A stretch of 60,677 nt of DNA, taken from positions 1 to 60,677 of the forward strand of contig CAAEPH010000003.1 in the NCBI GenBank assembly GCA_900757865.1, written 5' to 3'. Every line of letters starts with the position of its first letter. Positions within the stretch are counted from its first letter, which is position 1. The position numbers and the translations under genes were made by a program. Of the stretch, positions 43,756 to 52,576 are shown one piece after another. The stretch is from an uncultured Sutterella sp. Its GTDB lineage: Bacteria; Pseudomonadota; Gammaproteobacteria; Burkholderiales; Burkholderiaceae_F. Below the pieces are notes generated by a model. That model was not told the DNA's origin, made no database searches, and was given only the letters and a program-made list of their open reading frames with translations.

Positions 43756-44937
43756 GTGACCGATATCATTAAAGCAGATAAGCCGACCGAAAAGGTCAAC
43801 TTGTTGAATTTTGACCATGCTTCGTTAACCGAATGGTGCGCCAGCATAGGTGAAAAATCTTTCCGTGCGACCCAGCTTTCACGCTGGCTTCATCGCCATG
43901 TGGAAGGGGATTTCGATAAGATGACGAATTTGGCAAAGAGCTTCAGAGCCAAACTTCACGAGTTAGCCGAAGTGCGTCCCCCGGTGCCCTTGACAGAGAA
44001 GTCATCTGCAGATGGAACGCGCAAATGGCTTTTTGATGTCGGTAACGGAAATGCGGTCGAAACCGTCTATATCCCCGAAGATGATCGAGGCACACTCTGC
44101 ATTTCGACACAGGCTGGTTGTGCCATGGGGTGCCTTTTTTGTTCAACGGGCAAGCAAGGTTTCAACCGCAATTTAACCACGGCGGAGATCGTGGGCCAGC
44201 TCTGGTACGCAGAGCGTGAGTTGCGTGCTTTGCATGGCATCACCGATCCGAATGATCGCGTTATTTCTAACGTGGTGTTGATGGGGATGGGCGAACCGCT
44301 TCAGAACCTCGACAATGTCTTGCGTGCGCTCAAGCTTTTTCTTGATGACAATGGCTACGGTCTTTCCCGTCGTCGCGTCACCGTGTCGACCTCAGGTCTC
44401 GTGCGGCAGATGGATAAGCTTGCTGCGGAAGCTCCCGTGGCGTTAGCAGTGAGTCTGCATGCCGCTAACGATGAGTTGCGCGATAAGTTAATGCCTGTGA
44501 ACCGTAAGCACCCGTTGAGTGACTTGATGGCAGCTTGCCGGCGCTATTTGTCGGTGGCTCCGCGCGACTTTATTACGTTTGAATACGTCATGCTCGGTGG
44601 CGTCAATGATAGTCTCGACGATGCGGACAAACTGATTGATTTAGTGCGCCGCGAGCAAGTGCCTTGTAAATTTAACTTAATCCCGTTTAACACGTTTAGC
44701 CAGTCAGATCTTCGTGCACCAGATCGAGAACGTGTGTTGGCTTTTTGCCGTCGTTTAAATGAAGCAGGGATTGTGTCAACCGTGAGAAAGACGCGTGGTG
44801 ATGACATTGACGCGGCTTGTGGGCAGTTGGCAGGCGAAGTGCGTGACCGCACACGACGTGCAGAACGCTTAGCAGAGCAAAAAGCTCAGGCCAAAATTTA
44901 TTTTCATAAAACACTCTCGACGAAGTCTCGAGAATAA
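43756..44937 (+). CDS. rlmN: 23S rRNA/tRNA adenine-C2 methyltransferase RlmN
   Basis: Radical-SAM enzyme methylating A2503 of 23S rRNA and A37 of some tRNAs. The protein has 393 residues. The radical-SAM motif CAMGCLFC is near residue 122, and the methyl-carrying Cys lies in the RGDDIDAACGQLAG segment near 355. It starts at GTG 43756 with GAGGA 7 bases before. It depends on a [4Fe-4S] cluster. Confidence 0.96.
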   Translation: MTDIIKADKPTEKVNLLNFDHASLTEWCASIGEKSFRATQLSRWLHRHVEGDFDKMTNLAKSFRAKLHELAEVRPPVPLTEKSSADGTRKWLFDVGNGNAVETVYIPEDDRGTLCISTQAGCAMGCLFCSTGKQGFNRNLTTAEIVGQLWYAERELRALHGITDPNDRVISNVVLMGMGEPLQNLDNVLRALKLFLDDNGYGLSRRRVTVSTSGLVRQMDKLAAEAPVALAVSLHAANDELRDKLMPVNRKHPLSDLMAACRRYLSVAPRDFITFEYVMLGGVNDSLDDADKLIDLVRREQVPCKFNLIPFNTFSQSDLRAPDRERVLAFCRRLNEAGIVSTVRKTRGDDIDAACGQLAGEVRDRTRRAERLAEQKAQAKIYFHKTLSTKSRE

Positions 44938-44972
44938 GGGGCCACACCAACAAAGAGAAGAGGGGAACGAGC

Positions 44973-45983
44973 ATGGAAAAAGCGCAAAATACCACAAGTA
45001 GCAGCTCTCAGAGCCAGCAAACACCTGGGTTTGGGGCGATCTTGGCTGCTAAACGTCAGGAGTTGGGCATATCCACTGGCGACATGGTTGTTGCCTCGCG
45101 CTTATCGGTTGCTCAGATCGAAGCTCTTGAAGCGGAAGACGTAAGCAAGTTGCCCGAACCCGTCTATGTCCGTGCCTTTATCCGTAGTGTGGCTCATGTG
45201 TTGCACCTCGATCCTGCTCCCCTCATCGAGGATTATGTCAAGCGCTATGGGACCGGACAGCAAAACGTGGGCATTTTGCCGGAGAGTGATTTCACAGCTG
45301 AGCCCATCATCAGTCATCATGTCGGTCACCGTGTGTGGCGTTTGGTGGGAGTGGTTGTTTTGCTCGCGTGTTTAATTGCGGGGGCCTGGTATGCGTTTAC
45401 CGATGAAGGCGGGTTACGTTCCTCGTTGATTGATAAGGTGACCGGGGAAACATCAGCGCCCGCAGCGACCAAGACGGAAGCGGCGGCCGTCCAAGAAGCC
45501 CAACACCCTGAGCAGGTGACGAGTGCCAATACGCAGTCCGCTGTGGTTTCGGCAGTGGGTGCGCAAGCTCCCGTTGTCCCGCTTCCTAAAGAGCCCACCG
45601 AAAACCCAACTCCCGCCTCTGCTGAGGCTGCCGACCCGGTAGCTGAGATTGTGGCTGCTGATGCCAAAAAAGTCAGCGCCACCGAGGTGAATCAGTCCAA
45701 AGAGAAGGCGACAGAACCAATACCTGTCGCGAACAAAAATGCCAATAGTTATCAAGTGAATTTCAATGCTAAGGGCGATTGTTGGGTAGAAGTGATTGGC
45801 CCAAAGGGAGAAAAAGTTTTCTCGCGTGTGGTGAGCGCAGGAACCCAAGCCTCGTTTGACGTACCTATGGGTTCTCGCTTTACGCTAGGCAATGCGCCCG
45901 CAGTGAGTATGACTGTGGACGGTAAAGATTACGGTTTATCACGCTACGCAAAAAACGGCGTGGCTCGCTTTACCTTGAAATGA
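44973..45983 (+). CDS. rodZ: cytoskeletal membrane protein RodZ
   Basis: Bitopic inner-membrane protein linking MreB to cell-wall synthesis. The protein has 336 residues. A cytoplasmic helix-turn-helix domain lies at about 18-95 (GAILAAKRQELGIS, VYVRAFIRSVAHVL) and one membrane helix at about 115-136 (LVGVVVLLACLIAGAWYAF). A low-complexity Ala/Glu/Pro linker leads to a periplasmic DUF4115 beta-domain (about 250-336). It follows rlmN by 35 bases; the pilF/pilW gene that usually separates them is absent. Confidence 0.93.
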   Translation: MEKAQNTTSSSSQSQQTPGFGAILAAKRQELGISTGDMVVASRLSVAQIEALEAEDVSKLPEPVYVRAFIRSVAHVLHLDPAPLIEDYVKRYGTGQQNVGILPESDFTAEPIISHHVGHRVWRLVGVVVLLACLIAGAWYAFTDEGGLRSSLIDKVTGETSAPAATKTEAAAVQEAQHPEQVTSANTQSAVVSAVGAQAPVVPLPKEPTENPTPASAEAADPVAEIVAADAKKVSATEVNQSKEKATEPIPVANKNANSYQVNFNAKGDCWVEVIGPKGEKVFSRVVSAGTQASFDVPMGSRFTLGNAPAVSMTVDGKDYGLSRYAKNGVARFTLK

Positions 45984-46006
45984 GGTAGCACTGGGGTTAG
46001 AAAGAC

Positions 46007-46042
46007 AAAGCGGTTTCCTTTGCTGAAAGGGAACCGCTTTCG
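46007..46042 (+). terminator. hairpin between rodZ and ispG
   Basis: AAAGCGGTT (46007-46015) pairs with AACCGCTTT (46032-46040), plus inner GC pairs, but only three T follow. It may attenuate ispG rather than end transcription. Confidence 0.5.
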
Positions 46043-46091
46043 CTCACCCGATCGGTGTGAAAAGTACGGAATTTATATAAGGAAGAACAAG

Positions 46092-47339
46092 GTGGCTCAG
46101 CAACAACTCAATTTCCAACGCAAGACCCACGCCGTCGACGTTCGATGGGCTCGTGAGTGCGTCACCATTGGTGGCCTGCATCCTGTCGTTGTCCAGTCCA
46201 TGACGAATACCGCGACGACAGATGTGCAGGCAAGTGTCGAGCAAATTTTGGCACTTTGGCGTGCTGGTAGTGAATTGGTTCGTCTGACCGTCAATACGCC
46301 AGAGGCAGCTCGAGCGGTGGTTAAAATTCGTGAATCACTTGATCGTCAAGGTTGCTATGTCCCATTAGTGGGAGACTTCCACTACAACGGTCATAAGTTG
46401 TTGACGGAAGTGCCCGATTGTGCAGCGGCGCTCTCCAAATACCGTATTAATCCGGGTAACGTTGGTAAAGGGCAAAAAGGCGAAGAAAATTTTGCTTTGA
46501 TGATTGAAGCGGCCAAAAAGAACGGTGCAGCGGTCCGTATTGGGGTGAATTGGGGAAGTTTAGACCAAGCACTTTTAGCCCGACTGATGGATGAGAATCA
46601 ACAAGCGGGTATGCCACTTACGCCTCAGCAAGTCGTGCGTGAGGCTTTGGTTGAAAGCGCCGTCAGCAGTGCCAAGCTCGCAGAAAGTCTTGGTCTTGGG
46701 GCCGATCGTCTCGTATTGAGTGCCAAGGTCTCTGCTGTTCAAGAGTTGATTGCGGTTTATCGGTTGCTAGCCAAACGTTGTCACTATGCTTTGCATTTAG
46801 GGTTGACCGAAGCGGGCATCGGCTCTAAAGGTATTGTGGCCAGTACGGCAGCACTGGCCGTGTTGCTTCAAGAAGGAATCGGCGACACGATACGCGTATC
46901 GCTTACCCCGACACCGGGTTCGCCCCGTACGGAAGAAGTGGTCGTTGCACAAGAAATTTTGCAATCCATGGGTTTTCGCAATTTTGTGCCCTTGGTGACC
47001 AGCTGTCCTGGGTGTGGTCGAACAACGTCTGACTTGTTCCAACGCCTCGCGGCGAGCACACAGGCGTTTTTACGTGACCGTATGCCGATTTGGCGTCAGA
47101 CCGCCCCTGGCGTGGAAGCCATGACGGTTGCGGTGATGGGATGCGTGGTGAATGGCCCAGGGGAAAGTCGGCAAGCTGATATTGGTATTAGTTTGCCTGG
47201 ATTTGGTGAGAGTCCTGTTGCTCCCGTTTATATCCGAGGTGAAAAAGTAGGTAGTTTGAAAGGCGACGACATGCAAGAGCGTTTTCAAGCTATGATTGAA
47301 GAATTCGTTCAAAAGACTTACGTTGTGAAAGCATCCTAA
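46092..47339 (+). CDS. ispG: 4-hydroxy-3-methylbut-2-enyl diphosphate synthase IspG
   Basis: [4Fe-4S] enzyme of the MEP isoprenoid pathway. The protein has 415 residues. Cluster ligands lie in TSCPGCGRTT near residue 303 and GCVVNGPGE near 350. I chose the GTG at 46092, 6 bases after AAGGAAG; the frame is open 24 codons further up, but that stretch overlaps the hairpin and does not match the family. Confidence 0.96.
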   Translation: MAQQQLNFQRKTHAVDVRWARECVTIGGLHPVVVQSMTNTATTDVQASVEQILALWRAGSELVRLTVNTPEAARAVVKIRESLDRQGCYVPLVGDFHYNGHKLLTEVPDCAAALSKYRINPGNVGKGQKGEENFALMIEAAKKNGAAVRIGVNWGSLDQALLARLMDENQQAGMPLTPQQVVREALVESAVSSAKLAESLGLGADRLVLSAKVSAVQELIAVYRLLAKRCHYALHLGLTEAGIGSKGIVASTAALAVLLQEGIGDTIRVSLTPTPGSPRTEEVVVAQEILQSMGFRNFVPLVTSCPGCGRTTSDLFQRLAASTQAFLRDRMPIWRQTAPGVEAMTVAVMGCVVNGPGESRQADIGISLPGFGESPVAPVYIRGEKVGSLKGDDMQERFQAMIEEFVQKTYVVKAS

Positions 47340-47369
47340 GTCACAATTGACAGAGCAGACTAAAAGATT

Positions 47370-48671
47370 ATGAGTAAAGAAAAATACGCTGGCGTCAAAG
47401 GCATGAATGACATGCTGCCCGAGGATGCCACCATTTGGCAGACCGTGCAAAAGACGGCCGTGAGTGTGGTAGAACGCTATGGTTACCAAGAAATTCGCAC
47501 TCCCATTTTGGAAGACACGCGCGTCTTCACGCGTGGTGTGGGTGAAGTGACGGATATTGTCGAAAAGGAAATGTATTCCTTTACCGATTCGATGAATGGC
47601 GATCAGCTCACTCTGCGCCCAGAAGGTACCTCGGCAGTGGTTCGCTCTGTCAACGAACATAACTTACTTTACGGTGCCGTGCAGCGCCTCTGGTACTGTG
47701 GTCCGATGTTCCGCCATGAACGTCCACAGCGTGGCCGTTATCGCCAATTCCATCAGTTTGGGGTGGAAGCGATGGGGATGGCCGGACCGGATATCGACGC
47801 CGAAATGCTCATTATGCTCCAGCGCCTCTGGAAAGAATTGGGCGTCGGAGAAGTGCGACTCGAACTCAACACACTTGGCAATTTAGACGAACGTCAGCAG
47901 CATCGTGCGGCGCTGATTAGCTACTTTGAGCAACACCAAGAGGTGCTCGATGAAGAAGCCAAGCGACGTCTCTATACCAATCCATTGCGTATTTTGGATA
48001 CCAAGAATCCCGATATGCAGCAGTTGGTGGAAGCTGCACCGCGGTTACTGGACTACCTTGGTGAAGACAGTCGCCGTTTCTTAGACACGATTGAAAAGAC
48101 CATTAGTGCAGCAGGACTCAACTATGTCATCAATCCTCGGTTAGTTCGTGGTCTGGATTACTACAACCATACGGTCTTTGAATGGATTACGGACAAGTTA
48201 GGCGCCCAGGGTACCATCTGTGGAGGTGGTCGTTACGATCCGCTCATTGAGATGTTGGGTGGTCGACCCGCGCCAGGGGTTGGTTTTGCCATGGGCATGG
48301 AGCGCATTATCGAGCTCATGCGCGAGTGCGGTGTGGTACCGAGTCGAGCGCAGACCGATGTGTATATCCTGCACCATGGAGGAGAATGTCACCTCAAAGC
48401 GATGCTCTTAGCCGAACAGTTGCGCGACCGTGGTGTTCGTGTGATTGTGCATCCAGGCGAAGCGAGTCTCAAGAACCAGATGAAAAAAGCCGATGCCAGC
48501 GGGGCCGAATTTGCGATTTTTGCAACCCAAGACGAGTTGGCACAAAATATGGTGTCGGTGAAAGCATTGCGTGAGCGTACCAATAGCATGTTCACCGAAC
48601 AATCCACGGTAACGTTGGATGAAGCGGCTGAACAGGTGTGTGCTGCTCTTAAAATTACCATGGCCTACTAA
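47370..48671 (+). CDS. hisS: histidyl-tRNA synthetase
   Basis: Class II synthetase charging tRNA-His. The protein has 433 residues. Motif 2 is FRHERPQRGRYRQFHQFGVE near residue 113. The histidine-binding motifs LVRGLDYYNHTVFE near 260 and GGGRYDPLIEMLGG near 288 are intact. The C-terminal anticodon-binding domain begins near residue 335. It is in the same direction as ispG, 30 bases downstream. Confidence 0.98.
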   Translation: MSKEKYAGVKGMNDMLPEDATIWQTVQKTAVSVVERYGYQEIRTPILEDTRVFTRGVGEVTDIVEKEMYSFTDSMNGDQLTLRPEGTSAVVRSVNEHNLLYGAVQRLWYCGPMFRHERPQRGRYRQFHQFGVEAMGMAGPDIDAEMLIMLQRLWKELGVGEVRLELNTLGNLDERQQHRAALISYFEQHQEVLDEEAKRRLYTNPLRILDTKNPDMQQLVEAAPRLLDYLGEDSRRFLDTIEKTISAAGLNYVINPRLVRGLDYYNHTVFEWITDKLGAQGTICGGGRYDPLIEMLGGRPAPGVGFAMGMERIIELMRECGVVPSRAQTDVYILHHGGECHLKAMLLAEQLRDRGVRVIVHPGEASLKNQMKKADASGAEFAIFATQDELAQNMVSVKALRERTNSMFTEQSTVTLDEAAEQVCAALKITMAY

Positions 48672-48716
48672 GGCCGCCCCAATCGCGAACAAGAAGCAAA
48701 GCGAGGAGCTTAAAAG

Positions 48717-49358
48717 ATGGCTTACGACTTAGAAGAACAAGAGAGTATTGATCAGATGAAGGCCTGGTGGGAGAAGTGGGGCACGCCGATTACGGCGGCG
48801 GTCTGCATCTGTTGCTTGGGTTTTGCGGGGTGGAACGGTTGGCGTTGGTATCAACAAAACCAGGTCAACAAAGCGTCTGCCGTTTATGTGGCTCTGCAAA
48901 CGGCTGTCATTAATCGTGACCAGAAAAATATTCAATCCACCTCTGAGGGTCTGATTAATGAATACGGCTCTACCGTTTATGCGCCTTTGGGGGCTATGAC
49001 GGCCGCAGCTGCCAAGAGTGGTGCCAGTGATTTTGAGGGTGCGATCAAGCTCCTTAACTGGGTTATCAATGATTCGGGCTACTCCGAGTACGCGGATGTC
49101 GCGCGTGTGCGATTAGCGGCGGTGCAGCTGTCAGCTGGACAGCCCGATGCTGCCCTCGCTACCCTGTCTCACATCAAAACGAGCCAAGCACTCGAAGCGG
49201 AAGTCAATGACCGCTATGGGGATGCTTATTTTGCGAAAAAAGACTATGACAAAGCACGTGAGTCTTGGCAAAAGGTCTTGACGCAGGTGGACATGGTTGA
49301 TGACAACTTAAAAACCATTGTCGGTTTTAAACTTGGTGCCATTCCTGCTAAGGAATAA
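48717..49358 (+). CDS. YfgM family inner-membrane protein
   Basis: Ancillary SecYEG-associated protein that in E. coli works with PpiD on periplasmic folding. The protein has 213 residues. It starts MAYDLEEQESIDQMKAWWEKWG, has one membrane helix at about 22-42, and TPR-like helices to the end (SEYADVARVRLAAVQLSAGQ). It lies between hisS and bamB, the standard place for this gene. Confidence 0.93.
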   Translation: MAYDLEEQESIDQMKAWWEKWGTPITAAVCICCLGFAGWNGWRWYQQNQVNKASAVYVALQTAVINRDQKNIQSTSEGLINEYGSTVYAPLGAMTAAAAKSGASDFEGAIKLLNWVINDSGYSEYADVARVRLAAVQLSAGQPDAALATLSHIKTSQALEAEVNDRYGDAYFAKKDYDKARESWQKVLTQVDMVDDNLKTIVGFKLGAIPAKE

Positions 49359-49402
49359 AGCGTGACGAATCACGGTGTTGTGCCTAAATGGAGTCTTTAG
49401 TG

Positions 49403-50545
49403 ATGATGCGAAAAAAACTCTCCTCGTTATTAGCCCTAGGTCTGCTGTTGCCTTTAGCGGGCTGTGGATTATTTTCTTCTAGCGACACTCATGAACCGGC
49501 TGAGCTTCAAGATATCCAAGAAACCGTTGCTACGAAGACAGTGTGGACCACGAATGTGGGTGATAACGTCACGGGCACACTGCAACCGGCGGTGACCGAC
49601 AATGCGGTCTATGCGGCGGGGGGCGAAACGCTCACGCGATTAGCCCGAGAAGACGGTCATCGTGTTTGGAGCGTGGACCTTAAGGGGCAAGTGATCGCGG
49701 GTGTTGGCACGGATGGTAATACCGTGGCTGTGATTACCGAAGGGGGCCAACTTGAGGTGTTTAACGCCGAAGGTAAGGCGCTCTGGGATGCACGTCTATC
49801 GTCTGACTCAACCATTGCGCCACTTGTGGGCAATGGGTTAGTGGTCACTACGACAGCGGACGCTCGTACGACCGGGTTTGATATCGCAACAGGTCACGTG
49901 CTCTGGCACTATCAGAGCCAAGCTCCAGCGCTCACTTTGCGTGTGGCTCGCTCGATGGTATGGTCCGCTGCGGGCATTTTGATTGGTCAATCCAATGGCC
50001 GACTCTTAGCACTTAACCATTTGGGACAGGTGGTCTTTGATGCGGTGATTGCCGAGCCTCATGGGATCACCGAGGTGGAACGCTTGGTCGATGTGGTGGG
50101 CCGCCCTTGGGTCGACGCTCAATTGATGTGCGCAGCAGCGTTCCAGGGTAACGTGGTGTGCATGAATGCACAGAATGGCCAAACCGTTTGGTCACAGAAG
50201 GTCGACGCCGTCACGGGACCGGTGGGGGACGTTGAAAAGATGTACGTCGTGGATGCCAAAGGGGTGATTCATGCGTATAATCGCGCTGATGGACAGGAGG
50301 CGTGGACTCGCGATGAGTTGCTCTATCGCCATCCTTCAACGCCTGTGACCGTGGGGAATACCCTTGCGGTTGGCGACTTTGATGGTTATGTCTCTTTTTA
50401 TAATCCCGCGAACGGAAAGACGGTATCTCGTCTTCGTCTTGACGGTGCCATCGAAGCCCCTGCCACACCTTTAGCGTTTGGAGCGGTGTTCCAAACCAAT
50501 GAAGGGGATGTGGCTTATGTTGTGCAAGATTCTCTCGGCCAATAA
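49403..50545 (+). CDS. bamB: outer-membrane assembly lipoprotein BamB
   Basis: Lipoprotein of the BAM complex that inserts beta-barrel proteins. The protein has 380 residues. A signal peptide ends in the lipobox LAGC near residue 18-21. The rest is a beta-propeller of PQQ-like repeats (VWSVDLKGQVIAGVGTDG, VLWHYQSQAPALTLRVARS, TVWSQKVDAVTGPV). I chose the ATG at 49403, with GGAG 9 bases before; an ATG at 49388 adds five residues. Confidence 0.95.
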   Translation: MMRKKLSSLLALGLLLPLAGCGLFSSSDTHEPAELQDIQETVATKTVWTTNVGDNVTGTLQPAVTDNAVYAAGGETLTRLAREDGHRVWSVDLKGQVIAGVGTDGNTVAVITEGGQLEVFNAEGKALWDARLSSDSTIAPLVGNGLVVTTTADARTTGFDIATGHVLWHYQSQAPALTLRVARSMVWSAAGILIGQSNGRLLALNHLGQVVFDAVIAEPHGITEVERLVDVVGRPWVDAQLMCAAAFQGNVVCMNAQNGQTVWSQKVDAVTGPVGDVEKMYVVDAKGVIHAYNRADGQEAWTRDELLYRHPSTPVTVGNTLAVGDFDGYVSFYNPANGKTVSRLRLDGAIEAPATPLAFGAVFQTNEGDVAYVVQDSLGQ

Positions 50546-50564
50546 ATTGCGCTGAGTACCTAGG

Positions 50565-50652
50565 GGGTAGAACCACAATCTGTTTTCTACCCTTAAGCGT
50601 TTTGCATGGTTTTCTTCCTTGAGCGGTCCCCTGCAGAGGCGGACCGCTTTTC
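50565..50652 (+). terminator. tandem hairpins between bamB and der
   Basis: GGGTAGAA (50565-50572) pairs with TTCTACCC (50585-50592), and AGCGGTCC (50622-50629) pairs with the GGACCGCTT strand at 50641-50649, followed by a short T-run. Both lie before der, whose start is only 19 bases further on, so der is either partly attenuated or has its own promoter. Confidence 0.7.
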
Positions 50653-50670
50653 GACGGTATTCTTTTGACT

Positions 50671-52005
50671 ATGCTTCCCGTTATTGCTCTGGTTGGACGA
50701 CCCAATGTGGGTAAGTCCACACTCTTTAACCGCTTAACGCGTTCTCGTGACGCGATTGTGGCCGACTTTCCTGGTTTGACCCGTGACCGTCAATATGGTC
50801 AAGGTCGAGTAGGTCCCATGCCCTACATTGTGGTCGATACTGGTGGTTTCGAGCCTGTGAAATCCGAAGGGATTGTTAAGGCCATGGCTAGCCAGGCAGA
50901 GTTGGCCATTGAAGAAGCTGATGTGGTGCTCTTTATCTGTGACGCTCGCTCTGGGTTGACGCCACACGATCAGCGCATTGCACGCTACTTGCGAGAAACG
51001 GGACGAAAAATTCACCTGTTGGTCAATAAATCCGAAGGGCTGAGTGACATCGCGAAGGCGGAGTTTTACGAATTAGGCCTGGGGGAACCCATGCTGATTT
51101 CGGCGGCTCACGGCCAGGGCGTTCGTGCGGTGATGGACTTTGTGCTCGAAGGCTTTGAGCCTGATGAACCCGAAGAAATAGATCCTGATGCGCCTAAGCG
51201 TCTAAAGGTGACCCTAGCAGGCCGGCCTAATGCGGGCAAATCCACGTTGATTAATGCGTTGATTGGTGAAGAGCGTTTGATTGCATTTGATATGCCAGGT
51301 ACGACACGTGATGCCATTAAGGTTGATTTCGAATACAACGGTCGCCCCTATGAGCTCGTCGATACCGCAGGGTTACGTAAAAAAGGCAAAGTCTTCGAAG
51401 CTATTGAGAAGTTTTCCGTGGTCAAAACATTACAGGCGATTGAAGACTCGAACGTGGTGATTTTGGTGATCGACGCTAAAAACGGTATTGCTGATCACGA
51501 CGCGCATATTGCGGGTTACGTTTTGGATTCAGGTCGAGCCTTGGTGGTAGCAGTCAATAAATGGGACTTGCTTGACAGCTATGAGCGTGAAATGTTTAGT
51601 TTGGAGCTGGAGCGCAAATTGCATTTTCTGCGTTGGGCTCGCATGATCCGCATTTCGGCCTTGAAGCGTAACGGTCTGAATCATTTGATGAAAGCCGTCG
51701 ATGAAGCGCATGCGGCGGCTTATCGCAAGATTCCGACACCAAAATTAACGCGAGCACTGCTTGAAGCGGTCGAACGTCAACAACCGCCTCGCGCTCGTGG
51801 TGGTCGACCCAAACCCCGATTTGCTCACCAAGGCGGGTCCAATCCTCCAGTTATTGTGGTGCACGGTAACGCTTTAGAAGATATTGGTGAGTCGTATCGA
51901 CGTTATTTAGAGGGGTTCTTCCGTGAGAAATTTGATTTAGCAGGAACGCCTCTTCGAATTGAGTTCCGTACCAAAGACAATCCGTTTGTGAAGAACGATA
52001 AATAA
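50671..52005 (+). CDS. der: ribosome assembly GTPase Der (EngA)
   Basis: Essential double GTPase for 50S maturation. The protein has 444 residues. The first G domain begins LVGRPNVGKST near residue 7, the second LAGRPNAGKST near 181, and both have NKxD motifs. A KH-like C-terminal domain follows, ending with a basic tail. The ATG at 50671 gives the family N terminus. TTG at 50665 is possible; neither has a strong ribosome site. Confidence 0.96.
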   Translation: MLPVIALVGRPNVGKSTLFNRLTRSRDAIVADFPGLTRDRQYGQGRVGPMPYIVVDTGGFEPVKSEGIVKAMASQAELAIEEADVVLFICDARSGLTPHDQRIARYLRETGRKIHLLVNKSEGLSDIAKAEFYELGLGEPMLISAAHGQGVRAVMDFVLEGFEPDEPEEIDPDAPKRLKVTLAGRPNAGKSTLINALIGEERLIAFDMPGTTRDAIKVDFEYNGRPYELVDTAGLRKKGKVFEAIEKFSVVKTLQAIEDSNVVILVIDAKNGIADHDAHIAGYVLDSGRALVVAVNKWDLLDSYEREMFSLELERKLHFLRWARMIRISALKRNGLNHLMKAVDEAHAAAYRKIPTPKLTRALLEAVERQQPPRARGGRPKPRFAHQGGSNPPVIVVHGNALEDIGESYRRYLEGFFREKFDLAGTPLRIEFRTKDNPFVKNDK

Positions 52006-52017
52006 GCGTTTAACCCG

Positions 52018-52051
52018 GTCAGCCGTTCGAGAAGTCGAACGGCTGATTTAT
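52018..52051 (+). terminator. der terminator
   Basis: A perfect 13-bp stem GTCAGCCGTTCGA-type (52018-52030 with 52035-52047, G-U at the base) has a GAAG loop. The T-tract is weak. Confidence 0.7.
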
Positions 52052-52292
52052 TGCCAGTTCACGAGAGAAATACATTTTGTGAACATTTTTTCCGTAAATG
52101 CTTAAAAAAACGATCACAAAGAAAACAGTAGTGATAATATGATGAACGGTGCCCTCCATCTGGGTGACTATTGAAGTCTCTTGGGGTCATGTGCCTCAGG
52201 AATTACAACAAAACAACAAAGTTCTTCTACGGCATAGCGCAAAGAGTTAAAGCTACTGCGTTGAGTGTCGCAGAAGTCGGAGAAAAATAACT
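52052..52292. other. hfq upstream region
   Basis: About 240 bases without a gene. GATAAT at about 52132-52137 is a possible -10 with no good -35. GGAG lies 13 bases before the hfq ATG. I see no strong hairpin. Confidence 0.45.
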
Positions 52293-52526
52293 ATGGCGAC
52301 AAAAGGTCAACTCTTGCAGGATCCTTTCCTCAACAGCCTTCGTAAAGAACACATTCCTGTGTCGATTTATCTGGTGAATGGGATCAAGCTCCAAGGGCAG
52401 ATCGAATCTTTCGATCAATATGTGGTGCTTTTACGTAACACGGTAACCCAGATGGTTTACAAACATGCCATCAGTACCGTGGTGCCCACCCGTTCCGTTT
52501 CCATGACGACAGAATCGGAGAACTAA
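52293..52526 (+). CDS. hfq: RNA chaperone Hfq
   Basis: Hexameric Sm-like protein pairing small RNAs with mRNAs. The protein has 77 residues. Sm1 and Sm2 motifs are visible: VSIYLVNGIKLQGQIESFD and YKHAISTVVP. The C-terminal tail is short (about 10 residues), as in many betaproteobacteria. hflX follows. Confidence 0.98.
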   Translation: MATKGQLLQDPFLNSLRKEHIPVSIYLVNGIKLQGQIESFDQYVVLLRNTVTQMVYKHAISTVVPTRSVSMTTESEN

Positions 52527-52552
52527 GATCGGTATTTTTCAGATTGATTCGA

Positions 52553-52576
52553 CGCGTGAAGTGAAGACTTCACGCG
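52553..52576 (+). promoter_or_regulatory. hairpin over the hflX start
   Basis: A perfect 10-bp stem CGCGTGAAGT/ACTTCACGCG with a GAAG loop covers the GTG start codon of hflX (52561-52563). No ribosome site precedes that GTG. Confidence 0.6.
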
